Positions 22,921 to 36,726 are shown, numbered from the stretch's first letter. The stretch is 64,000 nucleotides of DNA from Chamaea fasciata (GCA_029207755.1 JARCOQ010000017.1:1178001-1242000); one strand, 5' to 3'. The notes: generated by a model not told the origin, from the letters alone. Translations and numbers: made by a program.

Positions 22921-25648
22921 TGTCAGCGGGGTTTGAGCACACACCGGTTCAGTTTTAATTACAGAAATTACAGCCGGTCTTCTCCTCTCGAGCTGGAAGC
23001 AGAAGTACTTAGGCACTGACCCGGAGACATCCAATTAGCTCCCTCTGAAAGCCGCCACTTAATGACTTGTTAAAAACTTCCCCGACGCCGCATTGTGGGC
23101 AGCGGTAATTACTCGCTGCACTCAGAGCATGACTCCGTTCTGAGTCAATGGAGAACTTCTCTCATTCCTGGAAAATGCCTCTGTGTCCTGCTGTGAGGCG
23201 CAGTTATTCCTTAAAGCGATGGTTTTGTCTGCGTGGGGAGTTGCAGCCCTGAGAGCAGAATTCCTTCCCCGGCCATCTCCCATTCCCACCTGCCCATCCC
23301 ACCTGCCCTGCTGCTCCCAGGCCTTGAGATGGGCCCCCCCGTGATGCTGAAATCCTGCAGCATCCGCCACAAATGCTCATTCCTGCTGTTTGGGGCAGGA
23401 AAAGTGACGCTGTTTTACACCACAACAACACAGACTGAGCTTCAGAAGGCTGAAAATGACTCCTTTGTTTTTGGGATGTGTCTCCCTTTTATACTATTCT
23501 ACACAGACCAATCCGATTGGTGACACAAAGACAAACCTCTTCAACCACATTGGTCAGAGCAGAGGGACATCAAGGAGAAGTTCCTCCGAGGAAAAAGAAT
23601 GAAAACAGAATTACAGCTACAAAAACACTTCTCCTGTTTACAGAAAATTCCCTGGGAAAAGCATTTCAGAAAACCAAAACACCTCAGGCACAAAACCAAG
23701 GCTACAGAAAAGCTTCCCAATTTTTTCCCTGCTGCCTGGACAGTTCCAGCTCCTGCTGATATTCCAGAGGGGGCTGTGCTGGGCCCCCTGTGAGCGCTCC
23801 CATGGCAGATTTCTTACTGCTCTCCTCTGGCCCAGCTTCCCAGTGTGCTGCCCTGAGCACAGTTTATTGCATTTTTAACCAATTCCTCATCCCTCCTGAA
23901 AATCCCTCCCAGGGATTTTGGAAGCTGTTTTCACCATCCCATCTATTTCAGAGTTACCTGCGCTCCTCTGGAATGTAGCATCTCCTTTTTGTTTACATGT
24001 TTTACACAATAAAACGAAGACACCCTGGCACATCTGAGGTTCCCAGCAGGGGAGATTTGTTTGTCTCTGTCTCCAAACCCTTTCTCCCTGCGCCCTGAGC
24101 CCGAAGCTTGGCAGGGAGGAATGAAATGAACGATCCAGTTCCTCCCTGCCATGACTCAGAACAAGTTTTTCATCAAGCTGAAATGATAATCAGCGGTGAC
24201 AAAGGTGGCAGGATGCCAGAGGGATGATCCATGGAGCCAGGAGGAGACAGGAAAAACTCCACCTGGAGTCTGGAGCCGAGAGAATCCATGGCCAGGAGAG
24301 GGTGGGAAAAGCACAATTCCCTGGTCCTTAGCAGCACTACCTGCGCTGAGTGGGCAGAGCTGCTGCTCCTGGGGCAGCATTCCTTGGATCTTTGCCTCTC
24401 TCAGGAATTTCTCGGGGTTCCAGCTCAGCCTGAGCATGAGCTGCCCTGGAAATGTGATTTCTGGGGGCAGGAGGAGCTCCAGCTGTGCTGTCCAATGTCA
24501 AAAGGCCCAAATTCTGCAGAGCGTCCCTTCCAGCCTGGGGCTGAGGCAGGGAAGTTACAGACACACCTGGAGGCAGGAATGCTGGACAACATCCTGCCCT
24601 TGTTCAGAGCAGCTGGGGCTGAGCCTGGTCTTGCTGTCCCACAGATTTTGATTTTCTTAGGCCTGTAACACTTTCTGGGTAAAGGTAGCAGTAACAATAA
24701 CAGATTTAGGCTTGCTTTGATTTTTCCTAATCCAATATTTTCCTGCCTACACTTCCTGTAGGGTGAGTTTGGCCCACAGGGGAGGAGGCAGAGCCTGGGA
24801 TGAACAGGATGAGAGTTTCTGCCTGGAGAGGGAAAAGTAAATTTACCTCCGGAGGGAAAGGAAACAAAAGCAATATTTATCCACAGCGGTGCTGCTATAG
24901 AGACCAGGCCGTTTCAGAGAGCAAGAATAAAGAGAGATGTGTTGTTAAATTATCTCTGCTTGGCTCTGCCAGTGGCAGGCTCCTTCCCATCGCTGCCTGC
25001 TGCCCTGGCTCTGAACAACAGCTCCGCCACCATTCCTTTCGAGGTTTAGCCTCACAAAAGAAAACTCTAGATTTGTGGAGCTGGATGATTTCATTTGACT
25101 TCGACAAGGAGGTTTCAGCCTTTAGAAAAAAAAAAAAAAAGAAAGAAAGAAAAAAAAGCTTTTCAGTCTCTTTCCCAGACTCCAAATTAAAAGAATAATT
25201 TGTCACGGAAAAGTACAAAAATGGGCTTAAGGAGAATGAAAGTAACATTGATTTTTTTTTCTTTTTTTTTTTTTTCTCTCTGGATAAAAATGTACCTCAG
25301 GAGTTGAAAGGAAAAGATGCAAATGAAGAAGGTTGATGTAGGCGCCGCTGCAGATTACGCACATCCCGTGAATCTTTGTTTATTTAGGGATGGAAACCGA
25401 AAATAAAACAAACGTGCTTCAGGTTTTTAAGTGGGTTTCCAGAAATCTTTGAGCCAGTTCTGGTTTATCCTATTTATACCCTGCCGGCACCAGTAGGTGT
25501 AGAACAACAAACTTGCACTGCCCTACACCTCTGTGCTCGTGTGTAAAGCACACCTGAGGCTCCACACACCTGGGAAATGTTCCTTCATCGACGTCTCAGC
25601 TCACCTGGCGGGGCCCAAAACCAGCCCTGGCCAAGCTGCAGGGGCTTT
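22921..25648. other. Non-coding sequence
   Basis: No gene or CR1 piece is recognised. It includes A-rich DNA at about 25125-25160 and a T-rich tract at about 25250-25275. Confidence 0.45.
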
Positions 25649-25742
25649 CCATTGGGATCCATCCCTGGGGATCCATCCCTGGGGATCCATCCATTGGGAT
25701 CCATCCCTGGGGATCCACCCCTTGGGATCCATTTTGGGGGGG
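25649..25742. repeat. 17-bp minisatellite (GGATCCATCCCTGGGGA)
   Basis: Five to six units are anchored on GGATCCA, alternating CCCTGGG and CCATTGG or CCCTTGG variants. Confidence 0.92.
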
Positions 25743-26552
25743 GCTGATGAAGACTCAGCCAATAACCAGTGCAGTTTTTATCATGGTAGGAGGTGGCAAA
25801 AAATGATTTAATCTCTTTTTTAGCCACCAGGCATTGGTGCTGTCAGTGAGACACTTCATACAACAGCTCTGAATTTGACTTGGCTGCTGAATAACCCAGC
25901 CAGAAGCGGTTTGGGGGTGAATATTCACATTTCACCTGAGATGGAAACGCAGAGCACATTCCTGCGGCCCCACTCCATGGACACAGGTGAGTGGAAAGCT
26001 GCTGGGATTTGTGAGCAACAGGTTCCACGTGTCAGAAGCCAAATCTTCCTCCTCTTCCTTTGCTTTTTGCTTGTGTATAAATGAAGGAGCCCAGGTGGTT
26101 TATGTAAGGAAAGTGGATGTGCCCGGGACGTTCCTGCACTGAGCTGCTCACTGCTCTCAGGGGTCACTGGGTGGGACTGGGGAGCTCTCAGCTTGAGGAA
26201 TGACCTGGAAAGGATTAACAATGAATAGAAAACCGGGATATTGAAAGGCGTCAAGTGTTCCCCAGGGAAGAGAACAAGCTCCAGGTTTTAATTCAGGCAT
26301 CCTGGAGGCAGGGAGGTGGGTATTTCCATGCTGGGAATCAGCTGGGAGTGTCACCCAGGGCAGGGCTCTGCAGGGAACTGATGGAAATGTTCTGAACATT
26401 TTTATAGGCACCTGTGAATTATTAACTGGGCTCACACTGTCACCGTGTCAGCTGAGCTATGGATGTAGGCTGAGCCCGGGAGCCGTGGTCTGAGAGCGCA
26501 CTGCCCTGAGGGGCAGTCTGAGGGGGCTCCTGGAGAGCGGAGCCCAAGGCGC
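25743..26552. other. Non-coding spacer before the large minisatellite
   Basis: Nothing recognised. Small open frames on both strands have no supporting features. Confidence 0.4.
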
Positions 26553-27537
26553 GGTTATCCGTGGCCATCCATGGCTATCCGTGGTCATCCATGGTTATCC
26601 ATGTTATCCATGTTATCCATGGTTATCCACATTATCCATGTTATCCATGTTATCCATGGTTATCTATGGTGATCCATGTTATCCATGGTTATCCCTGTTA
26701 TCCATGTTATCCATGGTTATCCATGGTTACCCATGTTATCCATGGTTATCCATGTTATCCATGTTATCCATGGTTATCCATGGTCATCCATGTGGTCCAT
26801 GGTTGTCCACGTTATCCATGGTTACCCATGTTATCCGTGGTTATTCATGTTATCTGTGGTTATCCAGGTTATCCATGGTTATCCATGTTACCCATGTTAT
26901 CCATGGTTATCCATGTTATCCATAGCTATCCATGGTTATCCATGGTTACCCATGTTACCCATGTTATCCATGGTTATCCATGTTATCCACGTTATCCATG
27001 TTATCCATGGTTATCCATGGTTGTCCATGTTATCCATGGTTACCCATGTTATCCGTGGTTATTCATATTATCCATGGCTATCCATGGTTATCCATGTTAT
27101 CCAGGATATCCATGGTTATCCATGTTATCCATGTTATCCAGGTTATCCATGGTTATCCATGTTATCCATGTTATCCATGGTTATCTATGGTGATCCATGT
27201 TATCCATGTTATCCATGGTTATCCATGGTCATCCATGTTATCCGTGGTTATCCATGGTTATCTATGGTGATCCATGTTATCCATGTTATCCATGGTTATC
27301 CATGTTATCCATGTTATCCATGGTTATCCATGTTATCCATGTTATCCATGTTATCCATGTTATCCATGTTATCCATGTTATCCATGTTATCCATGGCTAT
27401 CCATGGTTATCCATGTTATCCATGTTATCCATGGTTATCTGTGGTGATCCATGTTATCCATGTTATCCATGGCTATCCATGGTTACCCATGGTGATCCAT
27501 GTTATCCATGTTATCCAGGTTATCCATGTCCATGTCC
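26553..27537. repeat. About 1-kb minisatellite of ATCCATGTT / ATCCATGGTT units
   Basis: Roughly one hundred 9-bp (ATCCATGTT) and 10-bp (ATCCATGGTT) units alternate irregularly. Rarer variants include ATCCATGGCT, ATCTATGGTG, ACCCATG, ATCCGTGG and ATCCAGGTT. Mixed 9- and 10-bp units shift frame repeatedly, yet almost no stop codons arise, so plus-strand frames of up to 350 codons made of Tyr-Pro-Cys, Trp-Leu-Ser and Ile-His words are artefacts. The longest run of pure ATCCATGTT units is near 27320-27395. Confidence 0.98.
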
Positions 27538-30500
27538 AAATTCCTGCTGCAGTCCCCCCCCGAGCCTTCCTCTCCATCACTGCCGAGGCCTGGAGATCTT
27601 CATCCAGTCTTTTCCCATATTGCTTTGGTTGTTCCCAGCTTTCCCTGAAATGCGCGTGTGCTCTAAGGAAGATGATGCAATCCATGTTAAATTTTGTGCC
27701 ACGTTTCTTTGGCCAGCGTCAGAATTGAGGAGGATTCATCAGCCATCCGGAAGGGCGGGTTTGGAGAACGGAACAGCAGCAGCTCCAGTCCGCTTTCCCC
27801 TCACCATTAGGGGAATTACCCGATGTAATTTTGTGTAGGATGGAATTTTGGATACCTCAGAACATTCCAGTGTGTGTCTGTCTGCCTCTTCCGGGGTCGA
27901 ACAGCCCCACAACACTGGCTGTGTGTAACAAAGTCACCTCTGCTCCGGAATTTTTCCTCCTGCATTAATCAGGTGTGTTGGAAGCCTTCACCTCACGGGT
28001 GGCTGGCTGGTTCACACCGAGAGTGTTGGTGGCTGTGGGCTCATGAAAATGCGCAGGACATTCTTCATTCCCGGGGCTTTCGCCTCTTCAAGGCATGATG
28101 TCATAGCAGGGCTGGAAAATCCAGACAAAAATCAGCCTCAGGCTGGGAAACATCACAGCCTTGGAGCCATACTGGGGGGAGTTACAGTTTTCCCAGTGGT
28201 TTTCAGCCTCACTCTCTTTGCAGCTTTTAAACCGTACGAAAAACAGCAAAGAAAGGCTAAGTTATCCGATTCAATTATTCAACCTTGCTGAACAAAAGCA
28301 GTTAATTGTATTTTCTCGCCATTCTCTTTTATATTTGTGAACTGAAGGCCTTGTCGAATATTTTCTGTCACCGGTCAGGAGTCAGCCCTGGTGGTCAGGA
28401 TGGGGTTTCCACGCAGAAGGAGTTTTCCTTCCCCTCTTTTTCCCAATCCCTCCCATCCCTGCAAGGGCTCAGCAAGGCACAGGACGCTGCTCCCAGGTCA
28501 TAATTCCCTGGTGATAATTCCCTGTGCCCAGGGGTTCTGGTACTCAACTCTGCTTTCTATTCGTGTTCCTTGTCCTTTGACCTGTGACAGAGGGAGCAAA
28601 GTCAAGTGCAGGGTAATTTCTTCCTGCCATACATGGAGAATTTGGGATGTTTTATTATCCAGCCGCAGCTGGTGTTTTCCTTGGTTTGCTCTGGGCTCCT
28701 GGCATGTTTTATAGCAGTGTCTGGAAAATCAATTTTTCTTCTCCCAGCTACAAAGCAGTAGATGTGTTCTTAAACAAAACCCTGTCATTCTGACCGACGT
28801 CTTCAGTTTTCCCTCCCTGCTGTTGTCATGAACTCTACTTCAGCCCCATATATTTGCCCTTTAATTTTAGTGTTGCTTTTCGTGATCTCACTTAGTTTAA
28901 GGATGCTGTCAAACAACAGATTATACCAAAGGGCTGCGTGTGTATCTAGTGCTTCTCCAAAAGGAGTTGCTTCATTTTAATTGGGCTTTCCGCACTGTAA
29001 AACTTCACTGGTTTCTTTCTTCTCCCTTCCTTGTTCACTACATATCTTCTTGTTTAAGGAAGTTGGATGGGTTAGTGGTGGGAGTCACGGTTTAACTGCC
29101 CCTCAGATGGGGATCTGGGGGGAAAAAAGGACCAGAAACGTTTTATTTCGGCTTTGCTGGGCTGCCAGGAGTGTCCCTGCAGCTCTCAGTCCCCATGGCA
29201 GGGATGTGGCACCGTGTCTGTGAGAGGATCCAGGACAATCCCGATCCAAAGCTTATTCAGCTGATTTAGGCAGGAATTTGAAGAGGTACTTTTGTAATAG
29301 CAGCCTCTTGAATTTTTCTTCAAACCTTTAGGACAAAAAAAAAAAATTAAAAAACAAATTTAGAAAACAAATTTAAAAGACAAATTGTGGAGGGGAGGAG
29401 GATATTGCTCCACGGACTCCCAGCAGCAGGGCTGTGCCACGTGCTGGCCCAACACTCCTCAGATTCTTTTGGGGGCTGGTTAAAGACATCCCCTCTGAAA
29501 AGGCCTTAAAGTTGTTTTGTTTTATCAGAAGAATATGGTGATTTCTCTTTAAAAATCAGCATTTTGCTTCTGCATTTTTGGCCGTACCTGTAGCTCTGCA
29601 GGGATGTTCAACCCTCGTTACTGAGCAGCTGAAAGCAATATCTTGTGTGTGGGACATGTGCTCTTCCTGCTTCCCTGTGCCCTTCTTTCCCACAAAAACT
29701 CCCAGTGCTGCTTTCCTCCACAGTGCCATGAGTTGGTCTCACTCCCCTGCTTTATTTTCTTTTCTTTTCTATTTCTATAAACTCCAGTAACACTTAAAAT
29801 TCAGGCCAAGCCTGGAGCTCTGCGAGGGAACACCTTCAGCCATCAATTTCCAATTCCTCACACGGGAAGAGACTGAATCACTGCTGGTGAGCCTGGCGGA
29901 TGAAATGAGAAGGACATCCCCAGTGCAGGTAGGAGGCGAGTTTAACATTCCAGTCTGAATGCTAAACTGCTTTTTCTGGTGCCACCAAACTCTCTTTTGG
30001 CGCAGCTTGGCAGGGCTGCTGCTGCCAGACAGGCAGGGCTGCACCGCTGCAGCTGCTGCAGGGGCGGGTTGGGATGCCAGGCTCCACTGCAGGAAAGCTG
30101 CAGGGGGTTTTTTGGGGGAGGTTTCCTTGCGAAGCTCTGCGTTTGTCCCTGTGCAAACACCAGGGACAGGCACCACAGCAGCTCTGCAGCTGGCACCTGG
30201 CTCCAGGGGAGTTAATGCTGTTCTTGGCTCCAGTGGAGGCAGAAAACCCCCCACCAATCCCTCTGGTGCGGGAGGCAGAGCCGTTGTTGATGATAACAGA
30301 GCTTTTAACTCCCTTTCTCCGTGCAGACCTCAGCCCTGCAGATAAGTGCTGTCAGTGAGGGGGGTATTAGTACATAACACAATTTCTTGCTGCTTGTCTC
30401 TTTTTATAAGAGCTCTTCATCTTGTTACCAGGCAGTCAATGCTATTAGAACCAAGCATGCAACCCCAGAGAGGCTGATCTTTTCTGTCCAGGCTTATTTG

Positions 30501-33500
30501 GAATTATACTGACACGAGCGTTTTGGTGGTTTGGGATTTATTTATGGCTCCTGTGACGGCGACAGCACACTTGTGGCTGGGTTTGGGGCTCTGGGAGCCT
30601 TTGGAGCCTCTTTGACTGGCAGAAACGCCCATCCCTGTGCTGCGGGCACTCCCAGAGGTGGCATGGGGAGGTTGGTGGGGACATTCCTGGTGCCAGGTCA
30701 GCTCCTCGCGCAGCGGGATGGTGGGTGGCCTGTTGGAGTTTGTTTGTCTGGTTTTCTCTTTGTGAGAGGGTAAAATTGTCTTTCGTTAGTGCTTTGTTTT
30801 CCCCTCTCTGTTCACATCCTGAACATTACCCCCCCCCCCACGGGGTCCTGTGCCCGCTGGGGCAAAATGACCATGGAAAAAGGCAGTGGCAGAGTTGGGG
30901 ATAATCCATTTCCCTGGGACAAAACCTGTGCAGGAGCTCACACCCCTGCAGGCTGGGAGGGTGGATCCACCCGGAGATCCAAGACCTCTGCTCACTGCGA
31001 TCAGCCATGTGCAGGGAACAAGGCCATGGGATTTACTGGAACTAAAAAAAATAAAAGCGTGTGCGTGGGGAATGTCCAGAGCAATTTAGGAAGGCCAACT
31101 CTGAACGAGCCTTTCATTTTTGGGTTCTGAGCCCCGTGGCACAGTGAGTTCAGCCCCATTTCAGTAATGAAGCTGATTCTGTGAGACTTCACACAGGCAG
31201 GAGGGTATTTTAGGGAATGGGCTTTGTATTCAGGTCTCATAGGATCAGGCTGAAAAGGCTTTAAACCTCCTCCTCTCAAGAAATTCGCCTCCAGCCAAAT
31301 ATTTAAGAAGCAATCAGGGCTTAACAAGCATCCAATTTATTCACCATCTTAACAAAACAGGCTTGGTATTTTTTTTTTTTTACTAGTTTGCTTCTCCAGA
31401 GTTGTAAACATAACCAGTGGAGATGGCTAATGGGAAATGTCACCTGCTTTATTATTCTGTTTGTTTGTGTGATTAGAGTTCAGGCTAGTAGTTTCCAGCT
31501 GTATTAAGAATGCAACTATTTTCCAGCCTGTGTGCTTAAAGTTTTCCTAATAATAATTAAAAAAAAAAATGCTTTCAGGAGGTTTTGTTAGTGCACGAGC
31601 CTGGGAATAGGTCACAGTTTGCCACCTTCTGGTTTTGCCATTTGGAAAAGCTAATTTTGTCTCAGGAATCGCTTCTGGCCGCTGGTGAGCAGCAGCTGCA
31701 GCGAAGGGGCTCCTTCTGAAGCGTTTCTGTGCCTTTGAGAGAGTGGATTTCTCTCTCTTTTCTGTGTTCATCACCGCTTCGGGAACGATCCTACCCAGTA
31801 CCCAACTCCGCTCCTTCCCTAAGGGCACCTTCTGTGCTTTTAAACGAGTCCTGTAAAGCCCTGGTTGCTGCCTAGTTAAGGAGAGCTCTAATGACCCCAT
31901 CTCATTTCCCTGATTTAATGAGCAGAGGCCGCTCAGGCGCTGCCAGCTCCTGGGACACAATTCCGCACCAAACCCTGCACCAGCCTGGAGTGGCTCGAAC
32001 ACTGGGATCGTCCCAGTGGTGACCCGGCGGGTGGGAAGAGGTGACAGAGCTGACAGTCGGGTTGGGCTGGACCCGAGGATTCTCTGTGAGTGCAAACAGG
32101 GTGAGTTTGGGGTGTCTGTGCAAGGGATGAGAACAAAACCCGGACATTTTGTGTTTCCAGGGGGAGAAGATGGGTGTGATTGCAGGGCAGGTTCCTTCCG
32201 GCCAAACCTGGAATGGCAGCACGGGTTGGATCACTGCTGCAACGCCCCAGGAGGTGAAGGTGGAGCCGCTTTGGGGTGGAGGTTATGAGGAATTGTCAAG
32301 TATTTGGGGAATTTGACTCGTTTGGAATAAAGAGATCTAAAAGTAGGATCAGCCTGTCCTGAAAGGAAGCACGGACACAGGACCTGCCTGACACCTTCAG
32401 CTGCGGCCACCGCGGCAGAGAGCAGCTGGAGTCTCTGGGTGGAATGTTGGCTCTCAGGGGACTGAACGTGGATTTTAAACCCTGCAACTGATTAAAACTG
32501 CAGTTTTAAACCCTTAGAGCTGAATTACTGAGGTCAATCTGAAGGGAGATGTGACTGGGATTTTTTGTAGATTCAGTGTAGGGCTGAATGAGGTAACTGA
32601 GCTTGCCAGGAGATGTTGGATGACACTGGAATGTGAGAAGTCTGTTAGTGCGGACCCTTCTTGGTCCTGTGTTTAATTTCTCCTTGGCTCTTTTCACCCA
32701 AAATCTGCCCACTCAATGAAAAGATTACAGTGAAAGGATCCCGTTGCAATTCCTGATTTACAGATTGTTCCTCTACTCATTAAATAATCGGAAGTGTTTG
32801 AAGGACGTGTAGGGAATGGTCGTCACCGGGAGGCAGCGCCCTTGAAAATCTGCTTCTAAAACAGTGATGGAAGGAGAGATGTAGAAATATGGGGCAATAT
32901 GATCATGTAAGAGGTAATTAATTCTAGTGAGACTTATTTTCTGTCTTTATTAGAGAGGATATTAATTAAGTGCTGCAGATTTGGGATGTTTTGGATTGGT
33001 GAGACTTCCCTTTTGAGCTGCTGTTTGAGCTGCTCCAGGACTTGTACCTGGGACAGGTGTTCACTGTCCCCTTGGAGCTTTCATAGGTGCAAAGGAGGAT
33101 TTGGACCTCGACCTGAAATGTTCATTAAAATGGTTTGGCTGCATTTTGTCCAGTTTATATTTAGCATTTCCTGGGCATGTGCAAGCAACTCCTGGCTTGA
33201 GCAGATTCCAGCCTAAGGCTTTGCAAGCAAACAGAGGCCAGGGTGAGCAGGACCTGTATAAATTAATTAGTCAAATTCACTGCAACTCACAATCTGTCAG
33301 CAGAGGAGTTTTAAGGTCACTCTCCAATGGTTGCCCAGGCCCATACAATGCTCTTTTGCAATTCTTGGTGGTATTTTTCAAAGCTCAGATAGTTCCTTAC
33401 CATCATGCCTGGTACCTGGCTCCTCCAAAATTCCAGTTATGGGCTATCCCAGGTACATTTTATTTATTTATTTCAGGTCATTCTGTTGTGTCTTTAGTGG

Positions 33501-35415
33501 GGACAAGGACACCGTCGCTCTGCTCCTGGAAATTATTCCTTGAAGACATTTGAATGTGGACCGTCTCGTTGTAACACCTCAGAATGGAGCACCAGGAGCT
33601 GTGTTTGCTGCTCCTTCTGTTCGTAGCAGGTAGGAGGGGGCAGAGTGTGAATTAGGCAGGGTGTCATATTCAGTGTTATTCCACTGCATAGTTACAGAAA
33701 TATGAAATAATTTAAAATACTTGAACTGGTGCTGCCGCAGGTTGGAGGGTGAGCTTGAAACCCCAGGCTTTATCACGTACCCCCGGGGGATATTTTCATG
33801 TAGAAAATAGATATTTTCTCTAAAGGACGGAGCAGAAATGACCCTTCCACTGGGGACGCCTGCACTGGACCTCTCTAAGGCACTGACACTGACACTAAAA
33901 ACAGTTTTATCACCGATTTTTCCCTGGGTTAAGTGCAGTTGCCATGTGGCAGCCCCAAGCCCTGCACGTCACCACCCTGAGCACAGGGACCGTGCTGGGA
34001 GTGTGGCCCAGCACTGGGAGCACTCGTGGAAACAGGAATTGTGCAGTGCCTGAGCAGCTGCCCTTTGAGCCTGGCACCACTGGCAGGGAGTTAGCAGGGG
34101 GATTTCAGGTTTCGGCATCACGGGGAAAGTTTTGTCCTTTTCGGAAGCTGGTTTTGACTCTGAACTCAACACAATGGCCCCTGAGCACGATGTTCCTCTG
34201 CCTCCCATGCGAAATGCTTCAAGGTTCTGCCTGAAGGACAGTCCTGGGGGAGGACAGAGCTGGGAGACACTGCGGGTGTGCTGATAAACTCTGAGCTGAT
34301 GGAAGGGTCAGTTACAGCTCCTTCCCCTTCTGGTGGCACCTCTGCAGGGGAGGTTCGGGTTTCTCGTGTTTGAGCCAACAATGAGCTGCCAAAAGCTCCC
34401 CGGAGGAGCAAAGGCTCTTCCCAGGAGAAGGCAAGGCAGCCAGCAGCCTGCAGGGCTGCTGGTGTCATGAGCGCGAGCATCTGCTGGGGGCTTAGTGTGG
34501 GAACTGACAGTGGTCAGAACAGGGATTCTCAGGCTCCAGGCAGAATCTCGAAGCCTGTGGGAAAGCCAAGGACAGAACTCTCTCAGTCTGGCCTGAGAAA
34601 TCGTGAGGAGGAGCCCAAAACAACCTTGTAGGTCTCCTCCTCCTGACCCCTGGTGTTTTCCCAACTTGTTCACTGGTAGAGATGTTTACAGAAAGGTGCT
34701 GCCCTAAAGGACCAGTCCCATTCCTTGTACCCAAACACTGCGTAAAAGAATCTGCCTTTCAATAAACTTCGCTATGTGCCCTCTGAAGAAACCAGAGTTC
34801 TACGTGTCGTTACATGAGCCATCCTGAATCCTAAGGATAGTTTAGGGCTGTGGAGGGAGCTGTGAGGGAAAACCAGGGGAGAGGAGTGAGGAACAGAAGG
34901 GTGGGAAAGAAGGGACAGCAAAGGTCAGGAGCAGTGCCAGCGCTGAAGGTGTACAAACGGCTGCTGCTGAATGAATGGCGAGGCGCTGAACAAATAGTAA
35001 TTAAAATCCCAGCTACTATGTAAATGCCAGATTAGAGCTGTGATCTTTTTGCAGACTCTCCTTGGAGGTGAGTGGGAGTCTGTTCGTTACCCCTGGGAAT
35101 GCTGCAGCCTAAATATAAGCTCAGAGCCAGGGAGACTCAGACTTCTCCCTGGCACGAGCTGACGTCCCTGTGACATGTCCCAGCAACACCCCGAGGTCCC
35201 TCTGAGGTTTCAGTGCTCAGGGTTTCCAGCAGGGAAATTTCACTGTTCTCCTGCAGATGAAGGTGTTTGGTTGGAACCCTGGAGGCCGAAAATTTCAGGC
35301 TTTCTGTGCTAAAAGGTGCTGACCCTCAGACGGGCACCACATTTGGCCCGAGGCCTTGGAACAGGGTTCCGAAATTGAGTGATGGCGCTGGGGTTGTGGG
35401 TGTGTAATTTGAATG
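27538..35415. other. Long non-coding tract
   Basis: No exon, RNA gene or recognisable transposon in nearly 8 kb. It includes a C-run near 30831-30840, an A-rich patch near 29334-29380, a T-run near 31370-31381 and a T/A-rich patch at about 33690-33720. Several 60-180-codon open frames lack family resemblance and splice context. Confidence 0.45.
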
Positions 35416-35419
35416 GTGT

Positions 35420-35861
35420 TGTGTGATCTCACAGGGTGAAAAACTCAGATTTGAGATTTTAGTATGTAGTAATACATGGGAGTCAAGATGGAGGATTTGA
35501 GGCGTTGTCTGGGTCCTTCTTCTTCACCTTCTTCTTCCTTCTTCTTCATGGGTTTGGGTGGTTTTCTGTAATTGGGTGGAAAAGGTCCCCACTGCGGGCC
35601 TTGGGTGGTCATTATTGGGTCAGAAATATAAATAATACAGGTGTCACCTCGTTATTGGGTAATTAGCGCTTAAATAACCTTGGAAAGAGTCAGAGGTGCT
35701 CCGTTTTACCTCATTTCTCTGCCTTGCCAGTCAGAGCTCACGGCTGGTGAGTCTGTACATAGATAAGAAAAAATAAACACCCAAGCCCAAACTCAAAACC
35801 TACATTTCCCGTGTATTAATCCCAACCCTGACAAGGAAAAAAGGAAGCCAGAACCTTCACA
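35420..35861 (+). mobile_element. Solo LTR of an endogenous retrovirus, copy 1
   Basis: This 442-bp element starts TGTGTGATCTC and ends CTTCACA, giving TGTG...CACA inverted termini. It is flanked by a 4-bp GTGT direct repeat (35416-35419 and 35862-35865). It has a TATA box TATAAATA at 35627-35634 and an AATAAA signal at 35772-35777, in correct LTR order. A CTTCTTC-rich run lies in the U3-like part. The same sequence occurs in reverse at 44964-45394, and similarity stops exactly at these ends. No internal retroviral genes flank it, so it is a solo LTR left by recombination. The family looks like those of songbird genomes, but I cannot name it securely. Confidence 0.88.
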
Positions 35862-35865
35862 GTGT

Positions 35866-36679
35866 TTCACTGATCCTCTCCACAGTACTGGGCTGGATTT
35901 CTAACCCGACCCAGGGCTGAGCGTTTCACCTGCTCTGAAAGGTGTGGCCATGGGACCCTGTGAGGGAAAGGATGCTCTCACCTGGGCAGGGAGGATTCTG
36001 GGCTCCCACAAAATCTGGAATGTCCCAGATGCCGTGTCCACCCTGAGCTTGGCCAGGGCAGAGTGCAGGGGCTGGGGGAAAAGCCATTGACAACTTATTT
36101 GCTGAACACATCTCTGTGGATCTGTTTCCACGGCAACCCTGATGTGAAATGTGTCGCCAGAAAAAAACATTAGTTACTATAGAAACATCTTCCCTCTGAA
36201 AAGTTTACTTTGTAACACATGATACCTAATATTAGGGGTTTTTTTTTTAAAGTTAAACCACCCACGTGTGTGCTGGGGCTCCATAAACAGATCATTGTAC
36301 TCGGGGTGACGGAGCTGGGAAGGGGCAGCACCTGCCCGTCCCCCCTCAAACGCTCTGCTGGCCTTGCCTGCCCCGGAATGAGCAGCAGTGTGGGCAACAC
36401 AAATGTTTTATTGTGCAGGATGTGATGAACTCTGGGCGTATCTGTACCCGTGGTATCGGCTGAGACCCCTAATTTCGTGGAAAATTGGTAATTTTAGTTT
36501 TCAGTGGATATAATTTTTCATATTTAAGGGGAAAAATCGCCAATACCGTGCCGAGTTACTGGGCTGCACACTCCGACCCTCCCTGGTGGCCAGCAGAGAA
36601 CTGGGGGAGAGGTTTGGTTGGCTTTGTCGGGGTCACCTTCTAGAAACATCTCGCCGGGAGTGAGGCTCGAGTCTGCTCC
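35866..36679. other. Non-coding sequence right of LTR copy 1
   Basis: Unique-looking sequence with no gene recognised. A T9 run lies near 36240. Confidence 0.4.
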
Positions 36680-36726
36680 TGCACGGAATGGTTTGGGTTG
36701 GGAGAGACCTTTGAGGTGTCTCCAGA
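36680..36726 (-). mobile_element. Very short CR1 LINE 3'-end fragment (antisense)
   Basis: The plus strand GGAATGGTTTGGGTTGGGAG plus AGACCTTTGAGG matches the CR1 3' terminus in reverse complement. Similarity fades after about 45 bp, so it is either strongly truncated or decayed. Confidence 0.75.

Noticed and set aside
26561..27838. 350-codon and other plus-strand frames rich in Tyr-Pro-Cys-Tyr-Pro-Trp
   Set aside because: Direct translation of the ATCCATG minisatellite; all three frames are open for the same reason.
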